Part shown: positions 7,299 through 15,251 of the stretch, in pieces | Layout of the letters: each line of letters begins with the position of its first letter | Position numbering within the stretch: position 1 is the first letter of the stretch | Source: Bacillus sp. HF117_J1_D | GTDB taxonomy: Bacteria; Bacillota; Bacilli; Bacillales; Bacillaceae_C | DNA length: 64,000 bases | NCBI GenBank assembly: GCA_009928435.1 | Contig: JAABNQ010000008.1 | Location: forward strand, 16,279 to 80,278 | Reading direction: 5' to 3' | Notes under the pieces: model-generated | The model's input: only the letters and a program-made list of their open reading frames with translations | What the model was told of the DNA's origin: nothing | The model's database searches: none | Translations under genes and position numbers: made by a program

Positions 7299-7464
7299 AA
7301 ATCGCCTTGGCGTATTTGCGCCCAGATTTTATCGAGCTTAGGCTCGATACATTTCCTCTGAAAATCTGTGGGCTTTACTGGGTTGAACCCCAACTGAACG
7401 AATACCAGCAGGCATTCATCTCACCACTTACAGAGGTGGGAGACTTCTGCTGAATAAAGTTAAA
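7299..7464 (-). repeat. Dispersed structured repeat, copy A
   Basis: This is one of three related elements (with 13996-14187 and 22174-22350). All share CGCCTTGGCGTATTTGCG-like and GATTTTATCGAGC starts, a GGTTGAACCCC core, GGCATTCATC, and an end reading GACTTCTGCTGAA followed by AAGTTAAA. In this copy the TCGAGC hairpin and the outer stem are partly eroded (the AACTTTATTCAG arm is missing). The CTCACC...GGTGGGAG hairpin near the end is intact. It lies 29 bp upstream of the pabB start, in the same orientation relative to the downstream gene as the other two. Confidence 0.85.
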
Positions 7465-7738
7465 ATACGAAAAGCCCTACTCACGATTTTAAAGCATATA
7501 TAATCGAAAGGACAAGCAGCATTGGATTTTTTCTACGTCTGGACTTACTCTATTCATAAGTATGGATCCAATCTATAGCACCGAACGACTGTTGTCATCT
7601 CCAAGCCTTGTTAGAGACGCTCTCCACTCTTTCTCAACAGGTTAAAACCTCCTCTAACTAACAGAAAAAGCACCCATACCCGATGCCAGCTGGATATAGA
7701 TGCTGTTACATTATTCCTATGACTGAAACCCTTATCAT

Positions 7739-7767
7739 TTGTTGACTGTTTAAACATCCCCTATAAT
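7739..7767 (+). promoter_or_regulatory. Sigma-A type promoter for the 90-aa gene and nuclease
   Basis: TTGTTG, 17-bp spacer, TATAAT, ending 25 bp before the ATG at 7793. Confidence 0.7.
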
Positions 7768-7792
7768 AGATGCAAGGAAGGAAAGGTGAAAG

Positions 7793-8065
7793 ATGGAATT
7801 GCTTGAATGGTCATACACAAGGCATTACAATATTAAGGCTCGTTTTGAACCCTTTGTTCATTCAGACGTCCTCTTCAGACAAATTAAAGATTACTATTTT
7901 ATATATACGGTTCGCTGGTCGGATTTGGATCCGGTGGTAGAACGCGAACATTTAGAAGAAATGGAAATATTGATAAACTGCGAGCTCGGTACAGAGCATT
8001 CCTATTTTAAGAGATTGGCCTTTTCAGAGAGCGAACGGAGTGAATATCATGACCGTTCATCTTGA
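7793..8065 (+). CDS. Hypothetical protein paired with the nuclease gene
   Basis: A 90-residue soluble protein with AAAGGTGA before its ATG and a good promoter upstream. It has a high share of aromatic and acidic residues (SYTRHYN, YYFIYTVRWSDLDPVVE, HLEEMEIL). I recognise no domain, signal peptide or membrane segment. The last 17 bases overlap the start of the nuclease gene, which implies translational coupling. A role as partner, inhibitor or specificity factor of the nuclease is possible, but this rests on gene arrangement only. Confidence 0.7.
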   Translation: MELLEWSYTRHYNIKARFEPFVHSDVLFRQIKDYYFIYTVRWSDLDPVVEREHLEEMEILINCELGTEHSYFKRLAFSESERSEYHDRSS

Positions 8066-8912
8066 ACGATCCTTCGAAGAATTGGAAAGAACGCTTCGAA
8101 GATTAAGAGAAGAAGAGATTGTCTATTACGATGAAAAAAAAGACCGGAAGGCGGTAACGAAATATTACCGTAAAGTGAATATCCGGAAGCCAAAATTCCA
8201 ACAGCTCTATTCATTATTGGAACGCTCTCACAAGAACAGGCTCCCTTATTTTATCAGTAAAGACCAGTTTCTATACACATGGGTTGACCTTCAGCCGGAC
8301 TACACAATCAAAAGCATTTATTCTGGCAAGGAAGATGACCCGGCGGATCTGATTAGAAAAGACTTCGAAGTGAGCAGGCTTTATGAAGAGTTTCAGGATT
8401 TTCTTGCGAATAGGGAACAAACCATTATTCGCCAGCCTCTTCCAGAGGAACTCAAATTTAATGCGGAACATATTGTACCGCAGTCCTGGTTCATTGGCCG
8501 CGAGCCCATGAAAGGAGACTTGCACCATCTTTTTGCCTGCGAACCAAGCTGCAACGCTACCCGCTCCAATTTTCCTTACTTCGATTTTCCAAATTATAAC
8601 CCAGAATCACCTGATGAAACAATCAGAAACCACTGTGGTGTAGCAGCCGCTAATCTGTTCGAGCCAGAATTTGGAAAAGGTACCGTTGCCAGAGCCATGC
8701 TCTACTTTCTGCTTCGTTATCCTAAGTCCATTAAAAAACGTTTCAGAAGTAAGGTCAACTTTAACCTGTTAAGAGACTGGAATCAAAAGTTCCCACCGGA
8801 TCTGTATGAAAAACACCGAAATCAAGCCATTTACCACATTCAAGGAAACCGTAATCCCTTTATTGACTTTCCGGAGCTGGCTGACGTCCTTTATATTCCA
8901 TTAAGGTGGTAA
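8049..8912 (+). CDS. Endonuclease I family nuclease, cytoplasmic
   Basis: A 287-residue protein with the endonuclease I (EndA/Vvn, beta-beta-alpha metal) core. AEHIVPQSWF holds the likely catalytic His at residue 141. It is followed by GDLHHLFACEPSCNATRSN, the family's conserved Asn/Arg-containing segment. Secreted Bacillus relatives and E. coli EndA carry signal peptides; this one does not, and begins with a charged coiled helix (ERSFEELERTLRRLREEE). It should therefore act inside the cell, or be controlled by a partner. The start is the ATG with GGAG eight bases upstream; a GTG at 8040 is less likely. It overlaps the preceding 90-residue gene. Confidence 0.85.
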   Translation: MTVHLERSFEELERTLRRLREEEIVYYDEKKDRKAVTKYYRKVNIRKPKFQQLYSLLERSHKNRLPYFISKDQFLYTWVDLQPDYTIKSIYSGKEDDPADLIRKDFEVSRLYEEFQDFLANREQTIIRQPLPEELKFNAEHIVPQSWFIGREPMKGDLHHLFACEPSCNATRSNFPYFDFPNYNPESPDETIRNHCGVAAANLFEPEFGKGTVARAMLYFLLRYPKSIKKRFRSKVNFNLLRDWNQKFPPDLYEKHRNQAIYHIQGNRNPFIDFPELADVLYIPLRW

Positions 8913-8922
8913 AACTGGATAT

Positions 8923-9084
8923 CTCGACCAAGGGCATCGGCCGATATTCGGCAATGCCCTACCCCCATATAGGAAATATACTGTCCGAAAAAACGCAATA
9001 CTATCTAGAAAAGGGAAATATTCCCCAGTTTGGTCGAGTTACTAGCCGAAAAAGATAGTATACTTTCCTTGCTGATATGCGTTT
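8923..9084. other. Dense cluster of interleaved inverted repeats
   Basis: Between the nuclease stop and the helicase stop lie several paired segments: AGGGCAT/ATGCCCT (8931-8937 with 8954-8960); CTCGACCAA/TTGGTCGAG (8923-8931 with 9030-9038); GGGAA-ATA-TTCCC near 9013-9025; ATACTATCT/AGATAGTAT (8998-9006 with 9053-9061); and AAACGCA/TGCGTTT (8991-8997 with 9078-9084). The second and fourth pairings cross. The simple hairpins could terminate both convergent genes, but the set is richer than a normal terminator. Confidence 0.6.
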
Positions 9085-9085
9085 C

Positions 9086-10234
9086 TCAAGACTGCCCCTT
9101 GTCAAAGTCAGCAATCTTGCCTTTATATAGCCGTTTTCGTTCAATAGGGAATTTCATTTCTCGCGCATATTTTTTCAATTCCCTCTCATCCCTTGGATTA
9201 GCCAGAGTTACAACCGTTCCGGCCTCTCCCATCCTTCCCGTTCTCCCTGCACGATGCACATATTGAGCAGCATTTTCAGCAAGATCAAATTGGATCACAT
9301 GGCTAAGTCCGCTGACATCCAATCCACGAGCTGCAATATCGGTAGCCAATAAAATACTAATTTCGCCTGTTTGAAGTTGTTTTAAGGCCCTTTCCCTTTC
9401 GTGTTTTCCGAGGTCGCTGTGGAGAAGCTCCAGTCTGACACCGTCATATTTCAGCTTATCAGCAAGTACATTCATATTGCCGACAGACCTGATGAAGACA
9501 AGTCCCTTCATACCCTCCATCTTAGCCATTTTACCGAGCAGCTTCGTTTTTTCCCGCGGCTCACATAATAAATAATAGTGATTGATTGATGAAGGAACGG
9601 ATACTGATTTTTCTGCTGTAAGTATTTTCGGCTCTCTCCCAATCATGGCCTTTACTTGATCAGGCTCCTCAAGGCTTGTCGCAGAGAAGAGGAGAAGCTG
9701 GCGATCATTCAATGTCGTTTTAACGATTGTACGAACTGTTTCCAAATGTTCCTTATTCAAAAGTTGATCCCCTTCATCCAAAACAATTGTCTTTACTTCA
9801 TGCATCTTTAATTTCTTCATTCGAATAAGCTCCAATATTCTCCCAGGGGTCCCTGTCAAAACATTTGGCTTCTTTTTTAACCTCTCAACTTGTCGTTTGA
9901 TATTGGCTCCTCCGACAAGCGCTGCACTTGTTATTCCAGTCCCTGTTGACCAATTTTGAACTTCTTGGTGGATTTGCATGACTAGTTCTCTTGATGGTGC
10001 GAGGATCAGTACCTGCGTTACTTGCTTTGATTCGTCCACACGATCAAGTAACGGTAAAAGATAAGCAAGAGTTTTACCTGTTCCCGTCGGTGACTTGACG
10101 ATCATATCTATTCCTTCAATTATCTGAGGAATCGCTTTTGCCTGCACAGCTGTCAACTCTTTAAAAGCAGATTTTTCCCATAAATCCTTTATCGCAGGCT
10201 TCAGCCTGCCTATAATATCCTTTGTCTCGCTCAT
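9086..10234 (-). CDS. DEAD-box type ATP-dependent RNA helicase (YfmL-like)
   Basis: A 382-residue two-domain RNA helicase, the short YfmL type without a long C-terminal extension. Motifs in order: Q-motif region (FKELTAVQAKAIPQI), motif I SPTGTGKT (48-55), Ia APSRELVMQ, Ib TGTPGR, motif II DEGD (153-156), motif III SAT, then LVFIRS, motif V ATDIAARGLDVSG and motif VI HRAGRTGR. Motif II carries Gly where almost all family members have Ala; Asp153 and Glu154, needed for Mg-ATP, are kept, so activity is probably retained. YfmL in B. subtilis helps ribosome assembly in the cold, so a similar role is likely. The start has ATGAGGAAA upstream. Confidence 0.9.
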   Translation of the reverse strand: MSETKDIIGRLKPAIKDLWEKSAFKELTAVQAKAIPQIIEGIDMIVKSPTGTGKTLAYLLPLLDRVDESKQVTQVLILAPSRELVMQIHQEVQNWSTGTGITSAALVGGANIKRQVERLKKKPNVLTGTPGRILELIRMKKLKMHEVKTIVLDEGDQLLNKEHLETVRTIVKTTLNDRQLLLFSATSLEEPDQVKAMIGREPKILTAEKSVSVPSSINHYYLLCEPREKTKLLGKMAKMEGMKGLVFIRSVGNMNVLADKLKYDGVRLELLHSDLGKHERERALKQLQTGEISILLATDIAARGLDVSGLSHVIQFDLAENAAQYVHRAGRTGRMGEAGTVVTLANPRDERELKKYAREMKFPIERKRLYKGKIADFDKGQS

Positions 10235-10365
10235 TATTTTTCCTCATTTCATGTGTTCCCAATCTCTTAGTCATTTTAAGTTTATCACGGATCTTGTACT
10301 TTTTCAGCCTCGTCCAGAGTGAACAAATACCGATAACAGCAAGAGCCAATTCATTCATGCGGGTT

Positions 10366-11835
10366 TCAAATAATCATTTCTGGTGATTTTCGGTGGTGCG
10401 TCGCCTGCTCAAATGCATAGGCGATCTTTAGCAGAAGGGGTTCACTAAATGCGGTTCCTGTAAAAGAAACGCCGAACGGCTCACCGTTTGGAAGAAACCC
10501 AGCGGGGACAATGACAGTAGGATAGCCTGCTCTGGCTGCGATTACAGAGCCTCTGTCCCCTCCAAAAAATATCGCATCCAGCCGATGTTTCTTCAAGGCA
10601 TGATCGATTCCTTCCTCTCTTGAAAGACGAAGGTCCTGCCTCAATGTGGAATGATATTCCGGTTCCGTCAGCGTACCTCTCGTTTCTTCCGACATTTCCA
10701 AGAGCTTTTGCCCGTATTTCAACATACTATCCGGATCAGCTTCGTTAAATCTTATGACATCTGCAAGAGAACGGATTTGATTAGATGGTGGTGTTTCTTG
10801 AAGATAGGCGTTAAGACCAACCTTGAACTCATAAGTAAAAATGTCAAAACCCCACACGTGTTGAGCAGAAGGGATATGAATCTCTTCTACAAGCTCTGCC
10901 CCAAGCTCCTTTAAAACTGTTTTGGCTTCCTCCATTAAAGCGAGTTTATGCTTGCTTAAGCGAAGTGTAAACGGTTCACCCGCAACTCCGATTCGGACAC
11001 CTTTTAAATCGTTCAGTTGAAGCTCGGCAACATAATCAGTAACAGCCGACAATGGAATAGCCTCTGTTGCTGGATCTTGATCGTCTCTTCCCGCCATTAC
11101 ACTAAGCAGATAGGCAGCATCTTTCACCGTTCTTGCCATGGGTCCGGGTGTATCCTGGCTATGTGCAATGGGGATGATTCCTCTCCTGCTTAGAAGACCG
11201 ACTGTTGGTTTAATTCCAACAAGCGCATTTTTCAAAGACGGATTTAAAATCGATCCGGATGTTTCTGTCCCGATGGCAGTTGCTGCAAAATTGCAGGCAA
11301 CTGCCGCACCAGATCCCGAGCTCGATCCTCCCACGTCCAGTTTCCCTGGCCCGTAAGGATTCAAAGTCTGTCCGCCCCTTGAGCTGTAGCCGCTCGGCAT
11401 TCCTATTGTCATGAAGTTGGCCCATTCCGTCATATTGGTCTTTCCAAGCAGAACAGCACCCGCTTTTCTTAAACACCTTGCAACAAAAGCGTCATTTGAA
11501 GCGATATGACTGGCCAAAGCAAGAGACCCCGCAGATGTATGCATCCTATCTCCTGTGTCAATATTATCCTTCACTAGAATAGGAATACCATGCAGCTGAC
11601 CTCGTGCGCCCTCTATCCTTCTTTCTTCGTCAAGCGCTGCAGCGATATGTAAAGCATCTGGATTCATTTCCAAAATAGAATGGATTTTTCCGTCGTGCAC
11701 CGCTATCCTGTGCAAATACATTTGTACAAGTTCAAGCGAAGTAACCTCACCTGCCGCCATTTTTTTCTGCATATCATCTATTGTAGCTTCAATCAGCCAA
11801 TTACCGTCCTTTTGAGTGAACTTCGGAATATCCAT
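10366..11835 (-). CDS. Amidase signature family hydrolase
   Basis: A 489-residue amidohydrolase with the complete Ser-cisSer-Lys machinery: Lys89 in ILVKDNIDT, cis-Ser171 in VGGSSSGSGAAVA, and nucleophile Ser195 in GTETSGSILNPS. The family hydrolyses amide bonds of small molecules, and GatA is a member. The lone location, away from gatB and gatC, makes tRNA amidation unlikely; a catabolic or detoxifying amidase is more plausible. AAAGGAGAATCATC precedes the ATG. The first 35 bases overlap the end of the half-MFS gene, so the two are translated from one mRNA. The substrate is unknown. Confidence 0.9.
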   Translation of the reverse strand: MDIPKFTQKDGNWLIEATIDDMQKKMAAGEVTSLELVQMYLHRIAVHDGKIHSILEMNPDALHIAAALDEERRIEGARGQLHGIPILVKDNIDTGDRMHTSAGSLALASHIASNDAFVARCLRKAGAVLLGKTNMTEWANFMTIGMPSGYSSRGGQTLNPYGPGKLDVGGSSSGSGAAVACNFAATAIGTETSGSILNPSLKNALVGIKPTVGLLSRRGIIPIAHSQDTPGPMARTVKDAAYLLSVMAGRDDQDPATEAIPLSAVTDYVAELQLNDLKGVRIGVAGEPFTLRLSKHKLALMEEAKTVLKELGAELVEEIHIPSAQHVWGFDIFTYEFKVGLNAYLQETPPSNQIRSLADVIRFNEADPDSMLKYGQKLLEMSEETRGTLTEPEYHSTLRQDLRLSREEGIDHALKKHRLDAIFFGGDRGSVIAARAGYPTVIVPAGFLPNGEPFGVSFTGTAFSEPLLLKIAYAFEQATHHRKSPEMII

Positions 11836-12367
11836 GATGATTCTCCTTTATCCTTAAAATAAAAAAACCACTGATAAAAAGAATGAAAGAGCTGAGATAA
11901 AAAATGATATCAATCGTAAAGAGGTCAATGATCAAACCTCCGAGCATAACCGCTGTCCCTGCAAAAATGGACGTCCAAAAATGATAGTACCCTATGGCTG
12001 CTCCTCTATTGGCAGAATTCGTAAAATCTCCGAGCAATGCTTTTTCACTCGTTTTTTGCATGGCGCCAGCGGCTCCTAGCAATACTTGTAAAATATATAT
12101 CTGCCAAACATGAATAACAATCGGAAAAAATAAGAGTAAAACGGCCATCCCCCAGCTATTAATGAGAAGAAATAATTTCCTCCCCATCCGGTCTGAAAGT
12201 CTGCCAACCATTACGTGCACAAAAGCCGAACTGATTGTAAACAAACCGTAAGAGATTCCATATTGAAGAAATCCACCGCCAACCTCCTTTATGAAAATCA
12301 AATAGAATGGAAAAACAAGACTGCTGCCAAGGATCGCAATGCTTTGAGAAAGGATAATCCACCTCAT
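11801..12367 (-). CDS. Half-length MFS transporter (six membrane segments)
   Basis: A 188-residue protein corresponding to the N-terminal half of a major facilitator. It has about six hydrophobic helices and the MFS loop 2-3 signature (VGRLSDRMGRKLFL), while motif A-containing carriers normally have 12 helices and about 400 residues. It stops shortly after helix 6 (FILRIKENHHGY), and its last codons run into the amidase gene. The second half is not found in any frame nearby. Its ATG overlaps the oxidase stop (ATGA). Either the protein dimerises to form a transporter, or it is a remnant held in the operon by coupling. The intact frame and overlaps argue against simple decay. Confidence 0.75.
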   Translation of the reverse strand: MRWIILSQSIAILGSSLVFPFYLIFIKEVGGGFLQYGISYGLFTISSAFVHVMVGRLSDRMGRKLFLLINSWGMAVLLLFFPIVIHVWQIYILQVLLGAAGAMQKTSEKALLGDFTNSANRGAAIGYYHFWTSIFAGTAVMLGGLIIDLFTIDIIFYLSSFILFISGFFILRIKENHHGYSEVHSKGR

Positions 12368-13824
12368 TTGCCATACTCCTCATAAAACTGGTTCACAAAC
12401 CTTTCCTCGGTATCGTATTCCCTTTTCTTTTCAAAAAACAGGTCGGCATTGGGATACGCCTCCTTCATCTGCGTTTTTGATGGGTAATGATAGTAAGGCA
12501 AGTAATAGGAGCCATCAAAATCCAATACAAGATCAATCAATTTTCTTACAGTTTTTCCCGACTTTTCAATCTCCTTCTCAGAAGTACCCTGGTTGATTAA
12601 GAAAACCAGGGCAAACATATCTTGGTTTGCATAGGAAAGGAATGCTTCCTCGTTTTCTGGAACATATCTTACGGTAATATTCAAGACATTCAAGTGTTCT
12701 TCTTCCAAAATGTCTCTTAATCTATCAATGAAATTCGGAAATTCATTAATAGGCACAAAATATTCCTGCAAAATATCCGTATCGTTTTTTCCTTCATAAT
12801 CCAAAAATTTAATTTCCGGACGCATCACATTATTTCGGGAAGTCCATTCCACTTTTCCATCTTTAAACGCATGTTTTTGCACATACCAGACAAAGTTTTT
12901 ACCCCAATCAAACTTCCTTGACAGACCAAAAGCAAACTTATTCCGCCTCACAAATTTTTCATCTTGCAACTCATTGTAATCTTCCAGTTTCTTTCCTTGT
13001 TTCTCAAGATAATAATTCGTTACATACATTTCTGTTAAAAAGTAATTAGGGGCAACAGATATTCTCGAATTGTGCATGTCCACTTCAGGATTTGCCAGTA
13101 CCTTTTCTTTGAAATATTCCGGATAATCATGATAATCTATCCACTCGTTTTCCACTCGATAAAGCACATCATCCGTCAGTTCAATATCAACGTCTAATAT
13201 GATTCCGAAGAGCCCATATCCCCCATGGACCAACCGGAACAACTCTTCATTTTCATTCCTGCTCACATTCAATATTTTCCCATCCGCATTCATAAGTCTA
13301 AAAGCCTTGATACTCTCAATTAAAGGACCATAGCGAATATCACGACCATGCACGTTGACACTCATGGAGCCGCCCACTGTGAAAATATTCGGCGCTTGCA
13401 TTGTTTTAACAGATAAACCGTAAGGATTCACTGCTTTCTGGACATCCTCCCACGTCGCTCCGCTTTGGACAGTAACCACCTTCTCCTTCTCATCCACTTT
13501 AAGAACTTTGTTAAATGTGGTCATATCCATGACAATGGCATCTTTATAGTAAGTGTGTCCACCCTGGCTGTGCTGTTTGCCCGCAATTGAAATTTTTAAA
13601 TTTTTATCTTCTGCCTCTCTCAAAAGATCTTTCATTTGGTCGACTTCTTGCCCTTGAACCACTTCTCTCACTTTGACGGGAACAAGACGGCCCACATCAG
13701 ACATTAAGTGCTGATCGTCATCTTTATGTTGAAAAGAGTATACGAAAAAAACACCGTAGACTCCCATAAAGAGAATGAGTAATATCACTAAAACCTTTTT
13801 CTTCAAAAAAACTTTTCCGCGCAT
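12364..13824 (-). CDS. Membrane-anchored FAD-binding oxidase (PCMH/VAO-type)
   Basis: About 486 residues. An N-terminal membrane anchor (VLVILLILFMGVYGVFFVYS) is followed by an extracytoplasmic FAD-binding PCMH domain: ISIAGKQHSQGGHTYY, a His-containing flavin loop, then the VVTVQSGATWEDVQ strand and IFTVGGSMSVNVHGRD. A substrate-cap domain follows, ending YHYPSKTQMKEAYP. The domain set resembles aldonolactone-type and related FAD oxidases; the substrate is unknown. The start chosen is the ATG with a weak GGGGA site 11 bases upstream; a TTG at 13842 is possible. It heads an operon with the half-MFS and amidase genes. Repeat copy B lies about 170 bp upstream. Confidence 0.8.
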   Translation of the reverse strand: MRGKVFLKKKVLVILLILFMGVYGVFFVYSFQHKDDDQHLMSDVGRLVPVKVREVVQGQEVDQMKDLLREAEDKNLKISIAGKQHSQGGHTYYKDAIVMDMTTFNKVLKVDEKEKVVTVQSGATWEDVQKAVNPYGLSVKTMQAPNIFTVGGSMSVNVHGRDIRYGPLIESIKAFRLMNADGKILNVSRNENEELFRLVHGGYGLFGIILDVDIELTDDVLYRVENEWIDYHDYPEYFKEKVLANPEVDMHNSRISVAPNYFLTEMYVTNYYLEKQGKKLEDYNELQDEKFVRRNKFAFGLSRKFDWGKNFVWYVQKHAFKDGKVEWTSRNNVMRPEIKFLDYEGKNDTDILQEYFVPINEFPNFIDRLRDILEEEHLNVLNITVRYVPENEEAFLSYANQDMFALVFLINQGTSEKEIEKSGKTVRKLIDLVLDFDGSYYLPYYHYPSKTQMKEAYPNADLFFEKKREYDTEERFVNQFYEEYGK

Positions 13825-13995
13825 AATTTTTAACATCCCCAACTTTTACTTATATTCAGTTTACTTGATTAGAAAGAAGCATGGAACAATATTGATAAAA
13901 GCTATTAATGATATTCTCACTGTTATAATACTTTGAAGCTATTGTTTATTTTGTTATGCGGTTCTTACCTAGGGATAAAGATCATGTTGTGAATC

Positions 13996-14187
13996 AAATG
14001 CGCCTTGGCGTATTTGCACCTAGATTTTATCGAGCTTCGCTCGATAAATTTCCTTTGAAAATCTGTGGCATCCGCCGGAGGCTTTAACTTTATTCAGCCG
14101 GGGTTTGAACCCCAACTGAATGGAATACCAATAGGCATTCATCTCACCACTTACAGATGTGAGAGACTTCTGCTGAATGAAGTTAAA
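13996..14187 (-). repeat. Dispersed structured repeat, copy B (most complete)
   Basis: This 192-bp copy shows all parts of the family. There is a CGCCTTGGCG palindrome at one end, then TTTATCGAGC-TTC-GCTCGATAAA, then GGGGTTTGAACCCC. A long outer stem pairs AACTTTATTCAGC with GCTGAATGAAGTT (one G-T pair). Inside lies a TCTCAC/GTGAGA hairpin where copy A has CTCACC/GGTGGG, so the stem is kept although the bases changed. Copies A and C share the order of elements. Confidence 0.88.
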
Positions 14188-14239
14188 CTCCCTACTCACG
14201 CACTTATCAAAATTAAAAACATCAAATTGATTGATACAA

Positions 14240-14266
14240 TGAAACCATGCATGCATCCGTCTCGTC
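14240..14266 (+). promoter_or_regulatory. ECF-type (SigM/V/W/X-like) promoter of the sigma operon
   Basis: TGAAAC, 17-bp spacer, CGTC (followed by TAA) matches the B. subtilis ECF consensus. It lies 33 bp before the sigma factor start, implying autoregulation. Confidence 0.8.
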
Positions 14267-14298
14267 TAATGTTTTAGTACAGCAAGGGGGTTAAAGTC

Positions 14299-14835
14299 TT
14301 GAATGAAGCAGCTGCTGAAGAACTCCAAACTTCAGATATTGATATATTGTTTGATCAGATCATGACGGATTACGGCCAGGACATTATGCAGCTTACCTAT
14401 TCGTATGTTGTGAATACTGCGCTTGCGGAAGATTTAACACAAGAGATTTTTGTGAAATGCTATCATTCTCTTCCAAAATTCAAAGGACGGTCCAGCATCA
14501 AAACCTGGCTTTGGCGAATTGCTATCAACCATTGCAAGGATTATTTGAAAAGCTGGCATCACCGTAAAGTGTTGCTGGCATATGAAAAAGCGCCTGAACC
14601 CGTTTCCTCACGCGATACAGTGGAACAAGCGGTCATACGCTCTGAAGAAGACAAAGAACTAATCGAGGAAGTGCTGAAGCTTCCTGTCAAATACCGTGAA
14701 CCTATCTATCTGCATTATTTTGAAGAGCTGTCTGTTAAGGAAATAGCGATGTTAACAGGTATTAAAAACAACACGATTAAAACGCGAATGCGCCGAGCAA
14801 TGGCCATGTTAAAAGACAGCTTGGGAGGTTCTTAA
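14299..14835 (+). CDS. ECF-family RNA polymerase sigma factor
   Basis: A 178-residue sigma-70 family protein of the extracytoplasmic-function class. Region 2 spans about residues 15-85, with DIMQLTYSYVVNTALAEDLTQEIFVKCY and KGRSSIKTWLWRIAINHCKDYL. Region 4 spans about 118-172, with LPVKYREPIYLHYFEELSVKEIAMLTGIKNNTIKTRMRRAM as its helix-turn-helix. The start is TTG with AAGGGGG eight bases upstream. A matching ECF promoter stands in front, so the gene probably activates itself. The next genes, three bases and then minus eight bases away, encode a PadR-like protein and an FtsW-like membrane protein, the likely control partners. No zinc anti-sigma gene is present. Confidence 0.92.
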   Translation: MNEAAAEELQTSDIDILFDQIMTDYGQDIMQLTYSYVVNTALAEDLTQEIFVKCYHSLPKFKGRSSIKTWLWRIAINHCKDYLKSWHHRKVLLAYEKAPEPVSSRDTVEQAVIRSEEDKELIEEVLKLPVKYREPIYLHYFEELSVKEIAMLTGIKNNTIKTRMRRAMAMLKDSLGGS

Positions 14836-14837
14836 AA

Positions 14838-15251
14838 ATGGAAGAAAGACTTAAAAAATTAGGAAAAAAACAGCTTTCCGAATTGAAATTCACTGAACAG
14901 CATCGCCAAAACATTTATCGAGCCATTGATAGAGAACAAAAAAGCGATGAAGAGATTCTGATTGCCACTCTGCAATTGCTGAACGAAAAAAGAACTGGAT
15001 TTGAATTATTGCATCTGTTAGAAGGCCGGAACATCAAAAAATTTATCGATCAAGAAGGCTCGCTCTACTTGCTCCTTCATGAGCTGGAACAGAAAGAATG
15101 GATTGCCTCCTTATGGACAGATGATCATCTGAAATACTATTATTTGCAGGATAAAGGAAGAAAGGTCTTGATGAAAGCGGAGGAGAAACAACGGAGAAAT
15201 TCCACGGCGACGTTAAAAGGTTTATTAGGGGGAAATATTTTGTATGAGTGA
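14838..15251 (+). CDS. PadR-like winged-helix protein in the ECF sigma operon
   Basis: A 137-residue cytoplasmic protein. Residues 1-35 form a charged helical head (ERLKKLGKKQLSELKFTEQHRQNIYRAID). Residues 38-115 have the PadR winged-helix pattern: EILIATLQLLNEKRTGFEL, then EGSLYLLLHELEQKEWI and the wing strand WTDDHLKYYYLQDKGRKVL. PadR proteins are repressors; here the position between an ECF sigma and a HAAS-containing membrane protein suggests a role in holding or sensing the sigma factor. The N-terminal head resembles the short sigma-binding segments of some anti-sigma factors, but that is a guess. GGGAGG precedes the ATG. Confidence 0.75.
   Translation: MEERLKKLGKKQLSELKFTEQHRQNIYRAIDREQKSDEEILIATLQLLNEKRTGFELLHLLEGRNIKKFIDQEGSLYLLLHELEQKEWIASLWTDDHLKYYYLQDKGRKVLMKAEEKQRRNSTATLKGLLGGNILYE

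Larger units (their letters stand above)
7271..7792. other. Intergenic region between pabB and the 90-aa gene
   Basis: Of these 522 bases, 7299-7464 is repeat copy A and 7739-7767 is a promoter for the plus-strand genes. I see nothing further in 7465-7738. Confidence 0.6.
13825..14298. other. Divergent regulatory region between the FAD oxidase and ECF sigma genes
   Basis: It holds repeat copy B (13996-14187) and the ECF-type promoter (14240-14266). I could not identify a clear promoter for the oxidase operon on the minus strand. Confidence 0.6.

Noticed and set aside
10366..11835. GatA subunit of Glu-tRNA(Gln) amidotransferase
   Set aside because: The amidase signature is shared, but gatC and gatB are not adjacent and the operon partners are an oxidase and a half transporter.
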